The notes below the pieces were generated by a model. It searched no databases, was not told the origin of the DNA, and was given only the letters and a program-made list of their open reading frames with translations. A stretch of 64,000 nt of DNA. Origin: Paraphoma chrysanthemicola (Eukaryota > Ascomycota > Dothideomycetes > Pleosporales > Phaeosphaeriaceae). This document shows positions 42,914 through 53,822 of this stretch, one piece after another. The stretch spans positions 248,001 through 312,000 of the forward strand of contig JAGMWG010000010.1 in NCBI GenBank assembly GCA_020744225.1, in the 5' to 3' direction. Position 1 is the first letter of the stretch. Each line of letters starts with the position of its first letter. The position numbers were made by a program, and so were the translations under genes.

Positions 42914-45010
42914 CTACTTTAAATGAAGCTCATCAAGTTCAATGCCCTTTGTCTTGAAATACTCAGCGTCCGGACGCCGAAAGTAATCTGTACCACTCCC
43001 ATCCAATATTTGGCGAAAAACAAATGCGTCTCCTCGATGTTGAACTTTGAGCAGTTCCCAGTCAATTCTCGGATCAACAAGTGTCTCTTCTCCAGTTATA
43101 CGATCCACAAATGCCGGGCCAGCTCCACCATGAGGACCAGACAAATTCCATACAAAGGTAGTATTATCAGGGAAAGGTCCAAGCAATGCTTCACCCCAAT
43201 TGAAACCATGTATGCTGCAAGGTCCGACAACTGTGAAGTGGTTGTCTGAAGGCCTGATAATCATTGGCGACATGCAACCCAGAACAACGCAGATACGATC
43301 TCCAGGAAGTGCCATAACGGGGCTAAAGCCGAAGTATCCTTCTTTTGTTGTGATCATGCTGTCACGTAAAATGGCTGATGCTGTGCCAATTGTTCCGTTA
43401 TGGCCTGCTGGCCATTCACAAGAGCGGCGCATGGCAACAGGATCGTCGGCATTCTCGAGAGCAAATTCGATAAACGTCTTGTACTCGGCATTGGTTCGAT
43501 GATTTTGATTTCGCATTGCTTCGGCTAGGTGGTCAGCAGAACGCCCTCCTGAGAGAGAAAGTGCCAAGGCCTCAAGATTAGTTTCGCCAGTCGGGTAGCT
43601 CTCATTCAATCCAACCCTCTGTGCACACTCCTTGACAGCTACTACGGTGTGTAATCTTGAAGCAGCTAAGCTTTCGCCGATAGAAGAAGGTGATTTGAGA
43701 GGCTTCCATGTCTTCGTGATGGTAGCAACGAACTTTCCTTTGATGCTGAGTATTCTGCGGTCAGAAGAAATGGTTGCCGCAGCAGCAGATTGTCCATCTG
43801 CGCAGTTTTCTAGCACTCCAGCTGGTATTTTGGGCCTCTCTGTCCAATTTGGAATCCAGGATGGGCTCCACGTGGGGTCTGATATGTAACACTCCGTGAG
43901 TAGATCGCTGCGATGGTTGGAGGTCAAGTCTGCGATGACTAGATCACTGTAGACCTCCGTCACGCTTTTCGAATAGTTGGGCCGTATCTTGTCAACTATG
44001 AGTGTTGAAGAGATTGGCAAGATACCCAGAATACCGTACACGCGATCCCGAGGATCCGAACATTCAGCGTCTCGTAGGTCACACATAAGTGCGCGCAGAC
44101 TAGAATTTCTATGCGTCCAGATCCTAGAGACGAGATATTTTCGCTTTATCCAAGTTTCCTTTCGTGGGTGTGCATCATCGACCCTTTTCTGCGCGAGCAC
44201 AAATACTGCTTTCCGGAAATCTGGCCAAGTAATTGATGATCCGCCACATAGGAGTACTGTGCGAGTATCACCGAGGAGGACCTCTTGCCTGATCCAGAGC
44301 CTTTCGAACCAAGGACGATTTAAAAGTGCCTCGATCGATTTTGCTTCAGACCCATCCCACGGAATGTCGAAATCCTTGCTCAGTAGCAACATGGTGTACC
44401 CAGTCTCCATTGGTCTCCTGTTGAGCCATGGAGACTTAGGCCTTATAGACATCTGCGACGTGATTAAATCAACGTCAATGGACTCGCCTATTCGCGTAAG
44501 CAGGTTCAAGGCGAGGTTACTGTTATCCGCCTCTGGTCCGAGCCATGCCGTTACAATCGATGCTTCCGAATATATTCTTTGCATCAGACTGACTTGCTGA
44601 GCACACTCCTCGCGGTCCTCTTGATTAATGCAAATGCCGTCTGCCCATAGCGCTACATGCTTGTCGCGGAAAGGATAATGGACCAAAGCTTGCGCAAGGC
44701 TGACGGTGATGGATAGCTTGCATGTGACAGTGATACCTTGTTGAAAGAATTCAACCGTAATGTCCCTCCTGTCACTGGCATCTCCCCAGACATATGACAA
44801 CGCCTGGAAGGTATCGGATTTCTTTTCTCCCTCTCCGTCAAGCACATCCTCAAATATGGTAATGCGCAAGTCCTCGGTTCGCGATGACGTTCGGGGATAG
44901 AGAAGGAACAACCGGAATTCGGATTTTTTTGCATTCAATTTGCGATAAGGATACCTCGGAATGGAACCGGGAATGAAATTCAGCGTATGATCTTTGTGGC
45001 TCCTATTCAT
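42914..45010 (-). CDS. HET-domain protein
   Basis: Uninterrupted frame of 698 residues from the ATG at 45010. The HET domain (about 67 to 245) shows FQALSYVWGDA (68-78), ALWADGICINQEDREE (120-135) and RPWFERLWIRQEV (232-244). The middle has DPRDRVYGILG, usual in HET proteins, and the C-terminal part contains GDRICVVLGCMSPMIIR followed by VGPCSIHGFNWGEAL. Proteins of this class sense genetic difference after hyphal fusion and trigger cell death, often with an NLR or other partner. No membrane segment or second effector domain is visible. A TPR relic lies just downstream of its stop. Confidence 0.93.
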   Translation of the reverse strand: MNRSHKDHTLNFIPGSIPRYPYRKLNAKKSEFRLFLLYPRTSSRTEDLRITIFEDVLDGEGEKKSDTFQALSYVWGDASDRRDITVEFFQQGITVTCKLSITVSLAQALVHYPFRDKHVALWADGICINQEDREECAQQVSLMQRIYSEASIVTAWLGPEADNSNLALNLLTRIGESIDVDLITSQMSIRPKSPWLNRRPMETGYTMLLLSKDFDIPWDGSEAKSIEALLNRPWFERLWIRQEVLLGDTRTVLLCGGSSITWPDFRKAVFVLAQKRVDDAHPRKETWIKRKYLVSRIWTHRNSSLRALMCDLRDAECSDPRDRVYGILGILPISSTLIVDKIRPNYSKSVTEVYSDLVIADLTSNHRSDLLTECYISDPTWSPSWIPNWTERPKIPAGVLENCADGQSAAAATISSDRRILSIKGKFVATITKTWKPLKSPSSIGESLAASRLHTVVAVKECAQRVGLNESYPTGETNLEALALSLSGGRSADHLAEAMRNQNHRTNAEYKTFIEFALENADDPVAMRRSCEWPAGHNGTIGTASAILRDSMITTKEGYFGFSPVMALPGDRICVVLGCMSPMIIRPSDNHFTVVGPCSIHGFNWGEALLGPFPDNTTFVWNLSGPHGGAGPAFVDRITGEETLVDPRIDWELLKVQHRGDAFVFRQILDGSGTDYFRRPDAEYFKTKGIELDELHLK

Positions 45011-46249
45011 CGTTAATCTTGCTCAACTAACGTTCGGCGAAGCGCGTGTCTATAGGAGCGGGGTGCAGTACGAGCGGGGTACAGTATGATCGGGTATCTA
45101 AGTATAGGTATACGAAGGAGCTCGTATTTTTTTCGTTTGGGGGCCCAATGCGATCGTGGTCCTTACGCAATGTAAATCGCCATACAAATTTTGTGGGCGA
45201 TCTCATGTGCCATGCAAGAGACGGACACAGAATGGGCCCGGCCTGATGTCTCGATTGGTGATGAGGATGGTCTTGGCCACTGTGGAAACGACCCATCATA
45301 GGCACAGATCACAAGTACTGCACCTTGATGTGTTTAGACGGGTACTTCTGAAGGCTCATGGGTGCGTAAAGCGCTTGAGCGCAATTCCTATATGGCACTG
45401 ACAGCCTCCTCGATACTACGTGCGTAAGGAGAGTAATGCTCTAACGTACGTCGAACCGTAGCGGTACAACAGCCGTATGGGAACACGATCGTCTTCTTGA
45501 ATACTTATTGTGTACACACGCTATAGAACATTATCAAGGGTTCGAAAGCGTCATCCTGAAGATTCTGCACCTATTACCAGGTTCGAATTAGAAAATTGCA
45601 AAAATTCAGTGATGCTATCGAGACTTTTATACAACGAGATTCTTCACGACTCAGCTCTCCCACCATGTCTAACAACGCAAATTAGAAAGAACTCAGATCT
45701 CAGCCCCCTGATAGGCTGTAGCTCATACCGGAGTTGGTTATTCTTGATCTATGCACTAAGAGCACCCAAGTGTGAGGGGACATAAATATTTCTCCGTTGG
45801 GGTGCTGGATGAGCGATGCGCCACAGTGGCTTAGCGCATTGGGTAGCGTCGAGCCCTGAAAGGTACACGCTACTCTCAATCTGAAATATGTACCAAGCAC
45901 GTATTCTATTCTATTTCTATCATTCATTGTTCAACGGCGCAGCAGGCGTCAAGCGACCTGCGTCCCTTGTACGTACTCATGAAGTATCAGCATCGTCAAC
46001 CTCGTCATCGAATTTATTGGGAATGACAGGGTTTGAGTTTGAACGTGTTGGTGGCGCAGTACCGGCAGAACTGCGGTAATCAAGCGAAAGCAAACGTAAC
46101 CGCCCCATTGCATCAGCTTGCTTAGAAGCCTTCAGCAACAACATCATTCTTGCATCCTAAATTGTATCATAAAAAGCTAGTGTTAATTCTTCTTGTTGAT
46201 TATCAGATATCATCGTCAACCTTGGCCCGGAAACACAAAGTCGAAAACC
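45011..46249. other. 1.2 kb intergenic region
   Basis: This is the shared upstream region of two divergently transcribed HET genes. Apart from the orphan exon at 45977-46156, no coding content is recognised. Confidence 0.5.
45977..46156 (-). pseudogene. orphan last exon of an unknown gene
   Basis: On the minus strand an acceptor-like TTTAG at 46158 is followed by 59 sense codons and a stop (DARMMLLLKASKQADAMGRL, then a Ser/Asn stretch and an acidic end). The composition looks coding, but any upstream exon would fall inside the HET gene that begins at 46250 on the other strand. It is best read as the tail of a gene truncated by insertion of, or recombination at, that HET gene. Confidence 0.4.
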
Positions 46250-47902
46250 ATGGCTTCCACTCCCTTCAGGTCGCAGTCAACGTACCAATATCTACCGTTA
46301 AATCCTATAAAGCCGCATATCCGACTCCTGGAGCTCTTACCCGGTGCCGCTAGTGAGGAGATTAATCTGAAACTTGACATAGTCCCACTTGATGATACCG
46401 GGTACCAGTACGATGCCATCTCTTATATGTGGGGGCCCGTTACTCCTGAATACAAAGTCAAGATAGGGAGCAAATTTTTGTCCGTCAGGGCGAATATTTG
46501 GGAGTTCTTCCACCACTGTCGCAAGACCAAAAATGTAATAAACAGACTGTGGATCGATGCAATATGTATCAATCAGAAAGATAACGCAGAAAAAGCATCT
46601 CAAATTCGATACATGGATCACGTATTCTCGAGAGCTGAGCGGGTGCTTATTTGGCTCGGCAAAGATGTGAGCGAACTTCCGGAGATGAGATCCGTGGCAG
46701 ACAAGATCTCGATACGCAACGCTCAAGGTCTAGAGGCTGATCAGAGCTGCTTCTCCGAGCTTGGAGAAAACGGTCGCATGGAGCTACGGGTGGATATGCT
46801 ACAAGAATACTTCAGGCTCATATCTAGTGAATACTGGTGGCGCCTCTGGATCATTCAAGAGATGCTTCTGAACGCGGAGACGCTTATCATTGATGGACAT
46901 AGCTTCTTGGATATCGCAGTTATCATCGAGGCGGACAAATGGATCTGGTCGAGGCCGCTTAAAGACGCGAACGACTCAAAAGCGTCATCTGAAACCATTG
47001 ACAGGCTCCTGATACATATACGAAAACTTCTGAAGCGTGCCGATGTTTACAGAGAGAAGGGGTCACAGAGATTAAGCGATCTTGTGTTTGCCTTGCGGGA
47101 ACAGTTATGCGAAAATCCTAGTGACATGATATATGGCATCCTGAGTTTGGTGTCCCATGAAACTCGAGCAAAGATCGATATTGATTACACTCGCTCGGTG
47201 GAGGACTTATTCTTGGAAGTTTGCTCTCACTACTCTCAAGAAGCTAGACAAGACAGGTCGAACTCTTTTGTTTCGATATCACGTATCCGCGATCTACTCC
47301 GAGCACTCAAGTCTACGCCGCCGGCAATTCTACAGTACATCGAGACACGACATGTACGCTCTTCCATACACAACCAGTTCGTCACATTCTACCAGGACTT
47401 GCAGCATATCTCATTTCTCCATCCGTGTACAAAAGACAGTGCAGTTCATTGTGTACCTTGCCAGCTTCCACCACACGACATAGACCGCGAAGAAGATCTC
47501 CTTCGCGAACCCGATGCCAGTTTCATCGGCCATCCGTCAATCCGCAAAGAGATCAGGTACCATCAAATGGGAGGCTATGAATTCCAATTTGAGCAGTGTT
47601 GGAACGCCAGCATCATGTGTTGGAATTTAAATGCCTCCGTTTGTTTGACCTGGGTCCGCTGTACAGATGACGAAAGCAAGTCTCGCTTGACTATCGTGAG
47701 CAAGGGCGGCGATTGTCATTTCAATTATTACAAAAGCGCTAAGTTGCCAGAAGATATTGTATCGTCTCTGGAAAATCGTATCTTGAGTATTAGTAAATTG
47801 GAGGATATTTGGAAGTTAACTAAAGATAGTCAGAGCTTTTTGATTACCTGTACTGTCTGTGAGCTAATGTACTTGCTCTCGTTAGGAGAAAATGGAAATT
47901 GA
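46250..47902 (+). CDS. HET-domain protein
   Basis: Uninterrupted frame of 550 residues from the ATG at 46250 (context aaaccATGG). The HET domain runs from about 52 to 216: YDAISYMWGPV (54-64), RLWIDAICINQKDNAEK (99-115), RVLIWLGKDV and WWRLWIIQEM (206-215). Next comes a helical region with SDLVFALREQLCENPSDMIY, the common post-HET block. The C-terminal 200 residues are divergent and lack the ILLGCSVPVILR-type tail found in the other two HET proteins. It is therefore a different subtype. Confidence 0.92.
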   Translation: MASTPFRSQSTYQYLPLNPIKPHIRLLELLPGAASEEINLKLDIVPLDDTGYQYDAISYMWGPVTPEYKVKIGSKFLSVRANIWEFFHHCRKTKNVINRLWIDAICINQKDNAEKASQIRYMDHVFSRAERVLIWLGKDVSELPEMRSVADKISIRNAQGLEADQSCFSELGENGRMELRVDMLQEYFRLISSEYWWRLWIIQEMLLNAETLIIDGHSFLDIAVIIEADKWIWSRPLKDANDSKASSETIDRLLIHIRKLLKRADVYREKGSQRLSDLVFALREQLCENPSDMIYGILSLVSHETRAKIDIDYTRSVEDLFLEVCSHYSQEARQDRSNSFVSISRIRDLLRALKSTPPAILQYIETRHVRSSIHNQFVTFYQDLQHISFLHPCTKDSAVHCVPCQLPPHDIDREEDLLREPDASFIGHPSIRKEIRYHQMGGYEFQFEQCWNASIMCWNLNASVCLTWVRCTDDESKSRLTIVSKGGDCHFNYYKSAKLPEDIVSSLENRILSISKLEDIWKLTKDSQSFLITCTVCELMYLLSLGENGN

Positions 47903-48400
47903 TGTAGAGCACGCTGATCCCTTTGCTTGTAAAAGACCTATTTAGTGGAGCGACAGTTCTGCGTCTTGGTTGGGATGCTTGGTAGGTACGGCGAGCTTTA
48001 GCTACGAGGAAAAGCCTATTCTAAAATCCAGTAGGGCGTCACAATTATGAAGAAACTTTACTTAGTAGACTGGTCCTAGGATCAAGAATGTACTAAACAT
48101 GAAATATAGAGGGCAAGGTAAGTGAAACTAGAACCGCGTGCAAGAGTTATTATTTTAAAGTTCAAGTATCCTGACTTTGTTCCGTTACAGGAGTTGTTCC
48201 GCTATAGGTGGATGCACTATACTGACGCTTAGGAATACTCGCGGTGCACTCGAGTAAATGTGTGTAGAGTGGACGAGGTCTCACATTGGAGGTCTCAACG
48301 TGCAGACGTTGTGAGCAAAGTATTGGCACACACATAAAGCGCTAAAGAAGTCGGTCATGGAGATGTTATCTCTCGTAATCATCCAGTCCAGCAGCCAACA
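47903..48400. other. intergenic region
   Basis: AT-rich spacer between convergent genes. Nothing recognisable. Confidence 0.5.
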
Positions 48401-49778
48401 TCATAGCCAAACCCATGCCCCTTCTTCTTCTTTCACCCATCCAATCACAGCTTCACCTCCCTCAATCTGCTCTCCATTCTCATGAGCCGTGATCACCTGC
48501 TCAATGAGTATCACATCCTCCTCACGAGGTGCTAGTGTCTCATCACCAGTTATCGTCGTCTCTCCAGAGCACGACAGTTCTCCGTCCAAGGGAGCTATCT
48601 CGTCCATAGTAGGAGCATTTACGTTTCCATCAGGAGTACACTCATCCTCATCAGGCACCCCCTTCTCTCCGCTATTCGTCGTCTGCTCCTCACCAGCAGC
48701 ACCGGCCGTCTCCTGCGCTTCACCGCCGACCATCTCCTCCTCTTCCAACGCTCCCTCCACTTCCTCATCCCCATCCACCCTCTCATACATCAACCCATAT
48801 ACCTGAAACCCCGCCCCTTCCTCTCCACATTTCCAAACCAAAAGCGGAACCTGTAAATTTGCCAAGAACTCATCCCGATCAAACATCTCCCCATTATCAT
48901 CTGAAATCACCCAGAACCGTCCTTGTTCACGTCCACGAACAGTAGCAATGTAGTGTCCGGCGTCATCGTCGCCGATATGCGAGATCACGGCGTTGAGGCG
49001 GTAGTGCAGTGGGACAGTATCTTCAGATTGGGTTGCGGTTTGCCAGGCCGTCAAGTCGAGGCACTCGGGGTACGCTAAAGCTTGGGTGATTTTCTGGCCG
49101 GGAAGGAGGATATTGAACCATACCGATAGTATCTTAGGCGCAGCGGCAATGCTTGTGCTGCGTAACATGACTCGATTACGCTCGCACTTGGCGCATTGTA
49201 CGTCTTCAACGAATTGATCCATGGTCCATGACTGCATCATAAATGTTCTTGTGGGAATTAAGGATGCCCAGGTTGAGAATATTTTCGGTTTGGAGGGCGC
49301 GATTGGTTGGGTGGTTGCATGTTGTGCATGTATCCGTGGGCTGGAGCTCGATTTGGAAATGGGACTTGTGTTGGTCTTGCCATGATTTAGCGCGTGGCTC
49401 TTGCACGTCTTCGAAGAATTGGTCGAGTAGCCAGGTATAAAAGAGTCGAGCATCTTCTTGTGCCCCTCGCTGGAACATGCCGCTTTGAAAAGCATGCCAT
49501 GCAATGGAGCCTGCATCGTTGCGAGCCGCTTCAATGGGGTTTTCTGGTGGACATTCACCCCAGTATTCTTCAACCAATTGCTGCATAAAGCATGCTACAC
49601 AGTGTTTCTCAGGACATGCATTCTCGGCGGTGTTGTGTGTGAGGATCCAGTGCAAGAATGAAGGCTGGTGAAGGAGTGCTTGGAAGACACTCAACTGGAA
49701 GCAGCAGTTTCCGAGATTTTTGATGCCTCTGCTGTCCTTGTTTGGGCGGGCATCTAGTAGAAGCCAGCGTGAATCCAT
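48401..49778 (-). pseudogene. ubiquitin-specific protease-like gene broken by a 7-bp duplication
   Basis: The 5' part, from the ATG at 49778 (49949 is an alternative start), reads GIKNLGNCCFQLSVFQALLH at residues 18 to 37, which is the Cys box of ubiquitin-specific proteases (catalytic Cys about 26). The 3' part, in another frame, reads QFVEDVQCAKCERNR and later LNAVISHIGDDDAGHYIATV, the His box, then a long acidic tail. The break is at 49216-49229, where GATCCAT is followed by GGTCCAT on the plus strand, an almost exact 7-bp tandem duplication that shifts the frame. No intron can bridge it. Apart from that the two halves look intact, so the lesion is young or could be a sequencing error. Confidence 0.78.
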
Positions 49779-50681
49779 TTTGAATGACGAAGGACTATCG
49801 ATTAACGTTGCTGATCTAAGATAGCTCGCTTCGAAGCTTGAATAGCAGTTACTCTTGGGAGTGGAAGAGTGTGATTGAATGTAAGTAATGCCGATGCCAA
49901 ACATCGTGCCAACATCAAGGAGGTATATAATGGAAGCAACAAGGTACATTGTTCTGGTATAAGGTGTTTCATTAGCAACAGCGGCCAGGATATCTGCTCT
50001 AACCGATTGACACAGTAGCGAGGTGTCTGGAATTTATTCTGTACAACAGCCGCACGGTCTGCTGCATGTCTCACTATCATTATGTATTCGCGTAGCTTTT
50101 TCCTAAATCAAATGAATCACGTCAAACCGTTTCGCACATGTCTGACCTCGTTTCTGCGTGTGAGACACAGTGGATTTAGTCTTCGATACTTTGTTAAGAA
50201 CTTACATGCTCGCAGAGATGCTCAAACGTCATGTTCCCAAGTATGATACGAAGGTCTCCTAATATTCGCATAGTTCTTGAATAGTACAATTTATCATTTA
50301 GATGATATTCGATGGAAAGCGAATCAAACTTTGCAACGTGCTTAACTGAATTCTCTGTCTTCTGCGCTTGCATGTACGCGAATAGACCGAAACACGATTA
50401 GAGGAGGCTGCTATGCTTAGTAACAAGATGGCGGACTGGCAATGAGACAAAGACTTTTGGATATTTGAAAGCACATGGACTAAGTTAACAATGCACAGCG
50501 CACGAGAACAAAATGGTCTTTGACAGGAACTCTTCAAAGAACATGACCTGAACACGAAACGAAATAGTCAACAATGTATTTCTATCCGTACCGTCTTTAC
50601 CGCCTGGATACATGCACTCGACTTGAATGCCATCTTTCTCGTGTTGACATCAGGCGTCTTACCGCATCCTAATAACTCATC
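49779..50681. other. intergenic region between two USP-like genes
   Basis: Divergent promoter region between the two USP-like loci. It is AT-rich with no supported gene. Confidence 0.5.
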
Positions 50682-53248
50682 ATGGCTCCACGCACAACAG
50701 CCACATCCGCCAACGCCCATACAACCCTCAAACATCCTCTCCAACGCCGCCGCGACAAATATGTACCAACCCCATCCTCTCACTCCTTAATCCCCAGCAT
50801 CACTAACCCCAAACCCAGGGCTTCAAGATCAGCAAAAACTGGCTCCCCCAAGCCGGACGTCTACACCGTAACCCGCGCCCCGTCCACGCGACTGCCGCGC
50901 GCCACACATACCAGTCCGTCGTGAACCATTCTCTGATGCACGTGCCGATTTTCCTGCGCTGGATACAATCGCATACATCGCCGTACATCGACGGACATGA
51001 CTCAGACGACTGCATCATGTGTCAGTACAAGCGCCTCGCAGCGACATATTGGGGCGCAAAGAGCACTGGATCGCGGATTGAGGCTACAAATGCAAGTGTT
51101 GCGAGGATACATGAAATAGCTTCTGCAGCGTCGAGGTCCAAGGGCGATGCGGCTGAGTTCTATCAGTGGGTGACTGCGCAAATGAAGCATGCGAACGCGC
51201 CGGCACAGGGTACGTCTGCGTATGATGCATGGGCTGTGAAGAATTGGCGTGAAGCGTGGTGGAACGAGGAGTATCGTGCTATATTCCAGCTGGATTATGA
51301 TGAAGAAGATACGTGTCGGGAGTGTGGAATGGTGGTGAAGTCAAGTGCGTCGGCGATGACGATGAATGTTGTGTTTGATCCAGCCACGATGCATGATCTG
51401 GATGGAATACTGACGCAAAGTTTCTTTGCGCATGTGCGCCAGGCGCCGTGTGAGGTTTGTGCGGCTTTGACGATGCATCATCGGCGGAGGCATATTACGG
51501 CGGCGCCGCAGGTTTTGAGGATTTGTGTTGATATCAACACGCCGTCTGGTCATGTCGCGGATCGCTTTTTGAACCAAACGACGAAGCAGTTGCATCCATG
51601 GGATGTTCCCGATCAGCTGAACTTGGGACCTAGACAGGCTAATGCATCGCTGCCACTGGAATACACGCTGAGCAGTGCGATCGCCCATGGTGGTAGTGGC
51701 GGTAGAATGGAGGTGGGCGGTCAAGTGGTGCTACCAGCGGCTCGGGGATATGAAGAAGAGAGACAAGAGGAGATCCAAGAAGAACCGGGTGATTCAAACG
51801 ATGAAGAACAGGATGATTCAGACGATGAAGTCGATTCAATGGAAGATGGTACAACCCCTTCACCTCGCAGAAATAAAGGACATCAGTACGTTGGCACAAA
51901 CAAGCTTCTACCGTGGGACGAATGGGAAAGTTCCGAGAACGAAAGCGTAGAAGAAGGCAGCAACGACGAAATCACAGAGTGGCAGGAATCTGAAGAAGAG
52001 GATGCAGAAGACGACGGGAATGAGGACGGACAAGATGAGCATAACGACTCGGTTGGGTCTAGCACGTCAGGTAGCGACTTCGATCCCCTGACACTCAGTT
52101 ACCCTCAGCCTACGGGACGCACTCCCCAAAGCCCAATGGAGCTACAGCAAGAGTATAAACAGGCATTGCTTGGAGTCTCAAACCCCGAGACGATATCTGG
52201 GGATGAAGCCACGGATGAAGAGACTGATAATCCTAGTGATATAGACATGGTCGACGAAAGTGACGACTCTCACTCCGAGCCTGGTGACGAAGAGGAAACT
52301 GGCACAGACGAAGGTGTGGATTCGCGCGAACTTGGATCGCGTATACTCAACAACTTGCTTGATGCAGGATTCAGGGAGCCCTCAAGTGAGCAAAGCCAAG
52401 AGCAGGAGGAGATGCACTCCGATTCACAGACGATGAACGAGGGACAGTCCGAGGAAGAACGCGAGCTAGCTAGCAGACGTCGGCGCTTGCGAACCCCTAG
52501 CAGACCGCGCAAGGATAGAAGAAATCTCTACAGAGGCCTGCATAGCCTGAGAAAAGTCGAGAATGAGGACTATCTCGAAGAGCTTGGGCCTTCTCTTGAT
52601 GATTCTCTGGACGCGCCATCTTTGCGGGAGTACGGGGGCGAGAAGATTGAAGAGAATGACATCGCCTTGTTTCGCAGGTCTTCGCTTGTCACTCCGTCGC
52701 GAACACGACAATATTCCCGTCTTTCCAAACCAGTTTCTAAAAGAGGAAGCTCGTCTCCGTTCTCGAGATATCTCAACAAAGCCCTATCCTTTGTCGGGAT
52801 GAGCAGCCAGAGGTCAAATAGCGCTCAAGTCGACAGCTCAGGCCACCAGGATCTCTGCAGAAGAGCTTCTCTTGCTGGTGACCAACCAGCCAATGCCGGA
52901 TATTGCCCAACATCGGTCGACCTAACAGCATTCGATCCAACAGTCCCCAACAATGGCTGGCGGAAGGAGCCAAACTTCTCCAAGCATGACTTTACATGGA
53001 CAGCCAACGTGGACAGACCCCTTCCGCACCAGCATCACATCATTAATGTGCGGGGCCCAGACAATACCTCGCACGTCGGGAATGACCATCAAGAGCAGCT
53101 TGGTCCTGGAAAACTGCACGAAAACCCGCAGCGTCCAGGACACGATTGCTATAGGCCGACAGGGTACCAAGTGATCGTGCTGACGTACACAAGAAACCCG
53201 CTGAAGGGTGCCTGGGGAAAACTGGAATGGATGATTCCTGAGTTCTGA
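50682..53248 (+). CDS. USP-like pseudoenzyme with long acidic region
   Basis: Modelled as exons 50682-50762 and 50819-53248. The 56-bp intron starts GTACCA, has the branch site CACTAAC and ends CCCAG, and keeps phase 0, for 836 residues. Residues about 45 to 300 align with the neighbouring USP: TYQSVVNHSLMHVPIFLRWI matches CFQLSVFQALLHQPSFLHWI, so Thr 57 stands where the catalytic Cys should be. A zinc-ribbon-like CxxC pair (CRECG and CEVCA) is present. The segment LPLEYTLSSAIAHGGSGGRM replaces the His box without a GHY motif. Residues about 310 to 590 are extremely acidic and Ser-rich, and the C-terminal 250 are basic and disordered. A binding role for ubiquitin or for the intact relative is inference. 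Confidence 0.75.
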
Positions 53249-53579
53249 GGACTTCTGCCCGCTGAGGAGATGCGATAGTGTTGGTCGTTGTAATGTTCGA
53301 TTGTTGGCTACGATGAGAGCCTTTGTCGAGCTTGATATTGTACTCGCAGTGAATCTGAATCTTTTGCCGAAGTGTTCCCATCGCGAATCCATGTCGGTTG
53401 CCACTCGTCCACGAGATGATTTAATGCTTGTGGGATTATGTGCCGCAGGTAGAAACTGTTGAGTCGTTCCAAAGTGTCTTCCATCATTTCCGCCAATTTC
53501 GTTGGCTGTATTCCTCCATCTGCTCCTGCACAGCGCTTCTCGCGTCCAGCTCACACCTCTTTCAATCGTAATGCTTCTT
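53249..53579. other. intergenic region
   Basis: Spacer between convergent genes. Nothing recognised. Confidence 0.5.
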
Positions 53580-53822
53580 CTAATTCTTCTTTCCCTGAGC
53601 ATCGCTCTGCCACGCCAAAGTCCATCTCCTCCTCAGTACATCCATACTCTCCGACGTGCTTCGTCCCTTCTCCTTTTCTTCGCGGTTTATGCGTGTGACG
53701 GCGGCAGCGAGACCGATGGATATGGCGAAGATGGGATCGAGTCGTCTGTACGCATATGTCAGTTGTATGAAACTAGTGGGGAGTGGGACAACGCACTTTG
53801 AGATGATGTACTGGTAGGACAT
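53580..53822 (-). CDS. NCE101: non-classical export protein Nce101
   Basis: Two exons, 53822-53797 and 53745-53580. The 51-bp intron starts GTGCGT, has a CTGAC branch and ends TACAG, and the junction falls within a Lys codon, giving 63 residues. The spliced product reads MSYQYIISKRLDPIFAISIG and continues with AAAVTRINREEKEKGR, the family signature (short N-terminus, one membrane segment containing LDPxFAxxIG, then RINREEKEKGR). Nce101 was described in yeast as involved in signal-peptide-independent secretion. It is short and contains a small first exon, so it is often unannotated. Confidence 0.93.
   Translation of the reverse strand: MSYQYIISKCVVPLPTSFIQLTYAYRRLDPIFAISIGLAAAVTRINREEKEKGRSTSESMDVLRRRWTLAWQSDAQGKKN

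Noticed and set aside
45500..45600. B-box-like GGTTCGAATTA near 45583 as a tRNA gene
   Set aside because: No matching A box at tRNA spacing and no acceptor stem could be formed.
49150..49300. Intron explaining the frame change in the USP-like gene
   Set aside because: Only 7 extra bases separate the two frames and they form a tandem duplication. No donor-acceptor pair keeps both conserved flanks.
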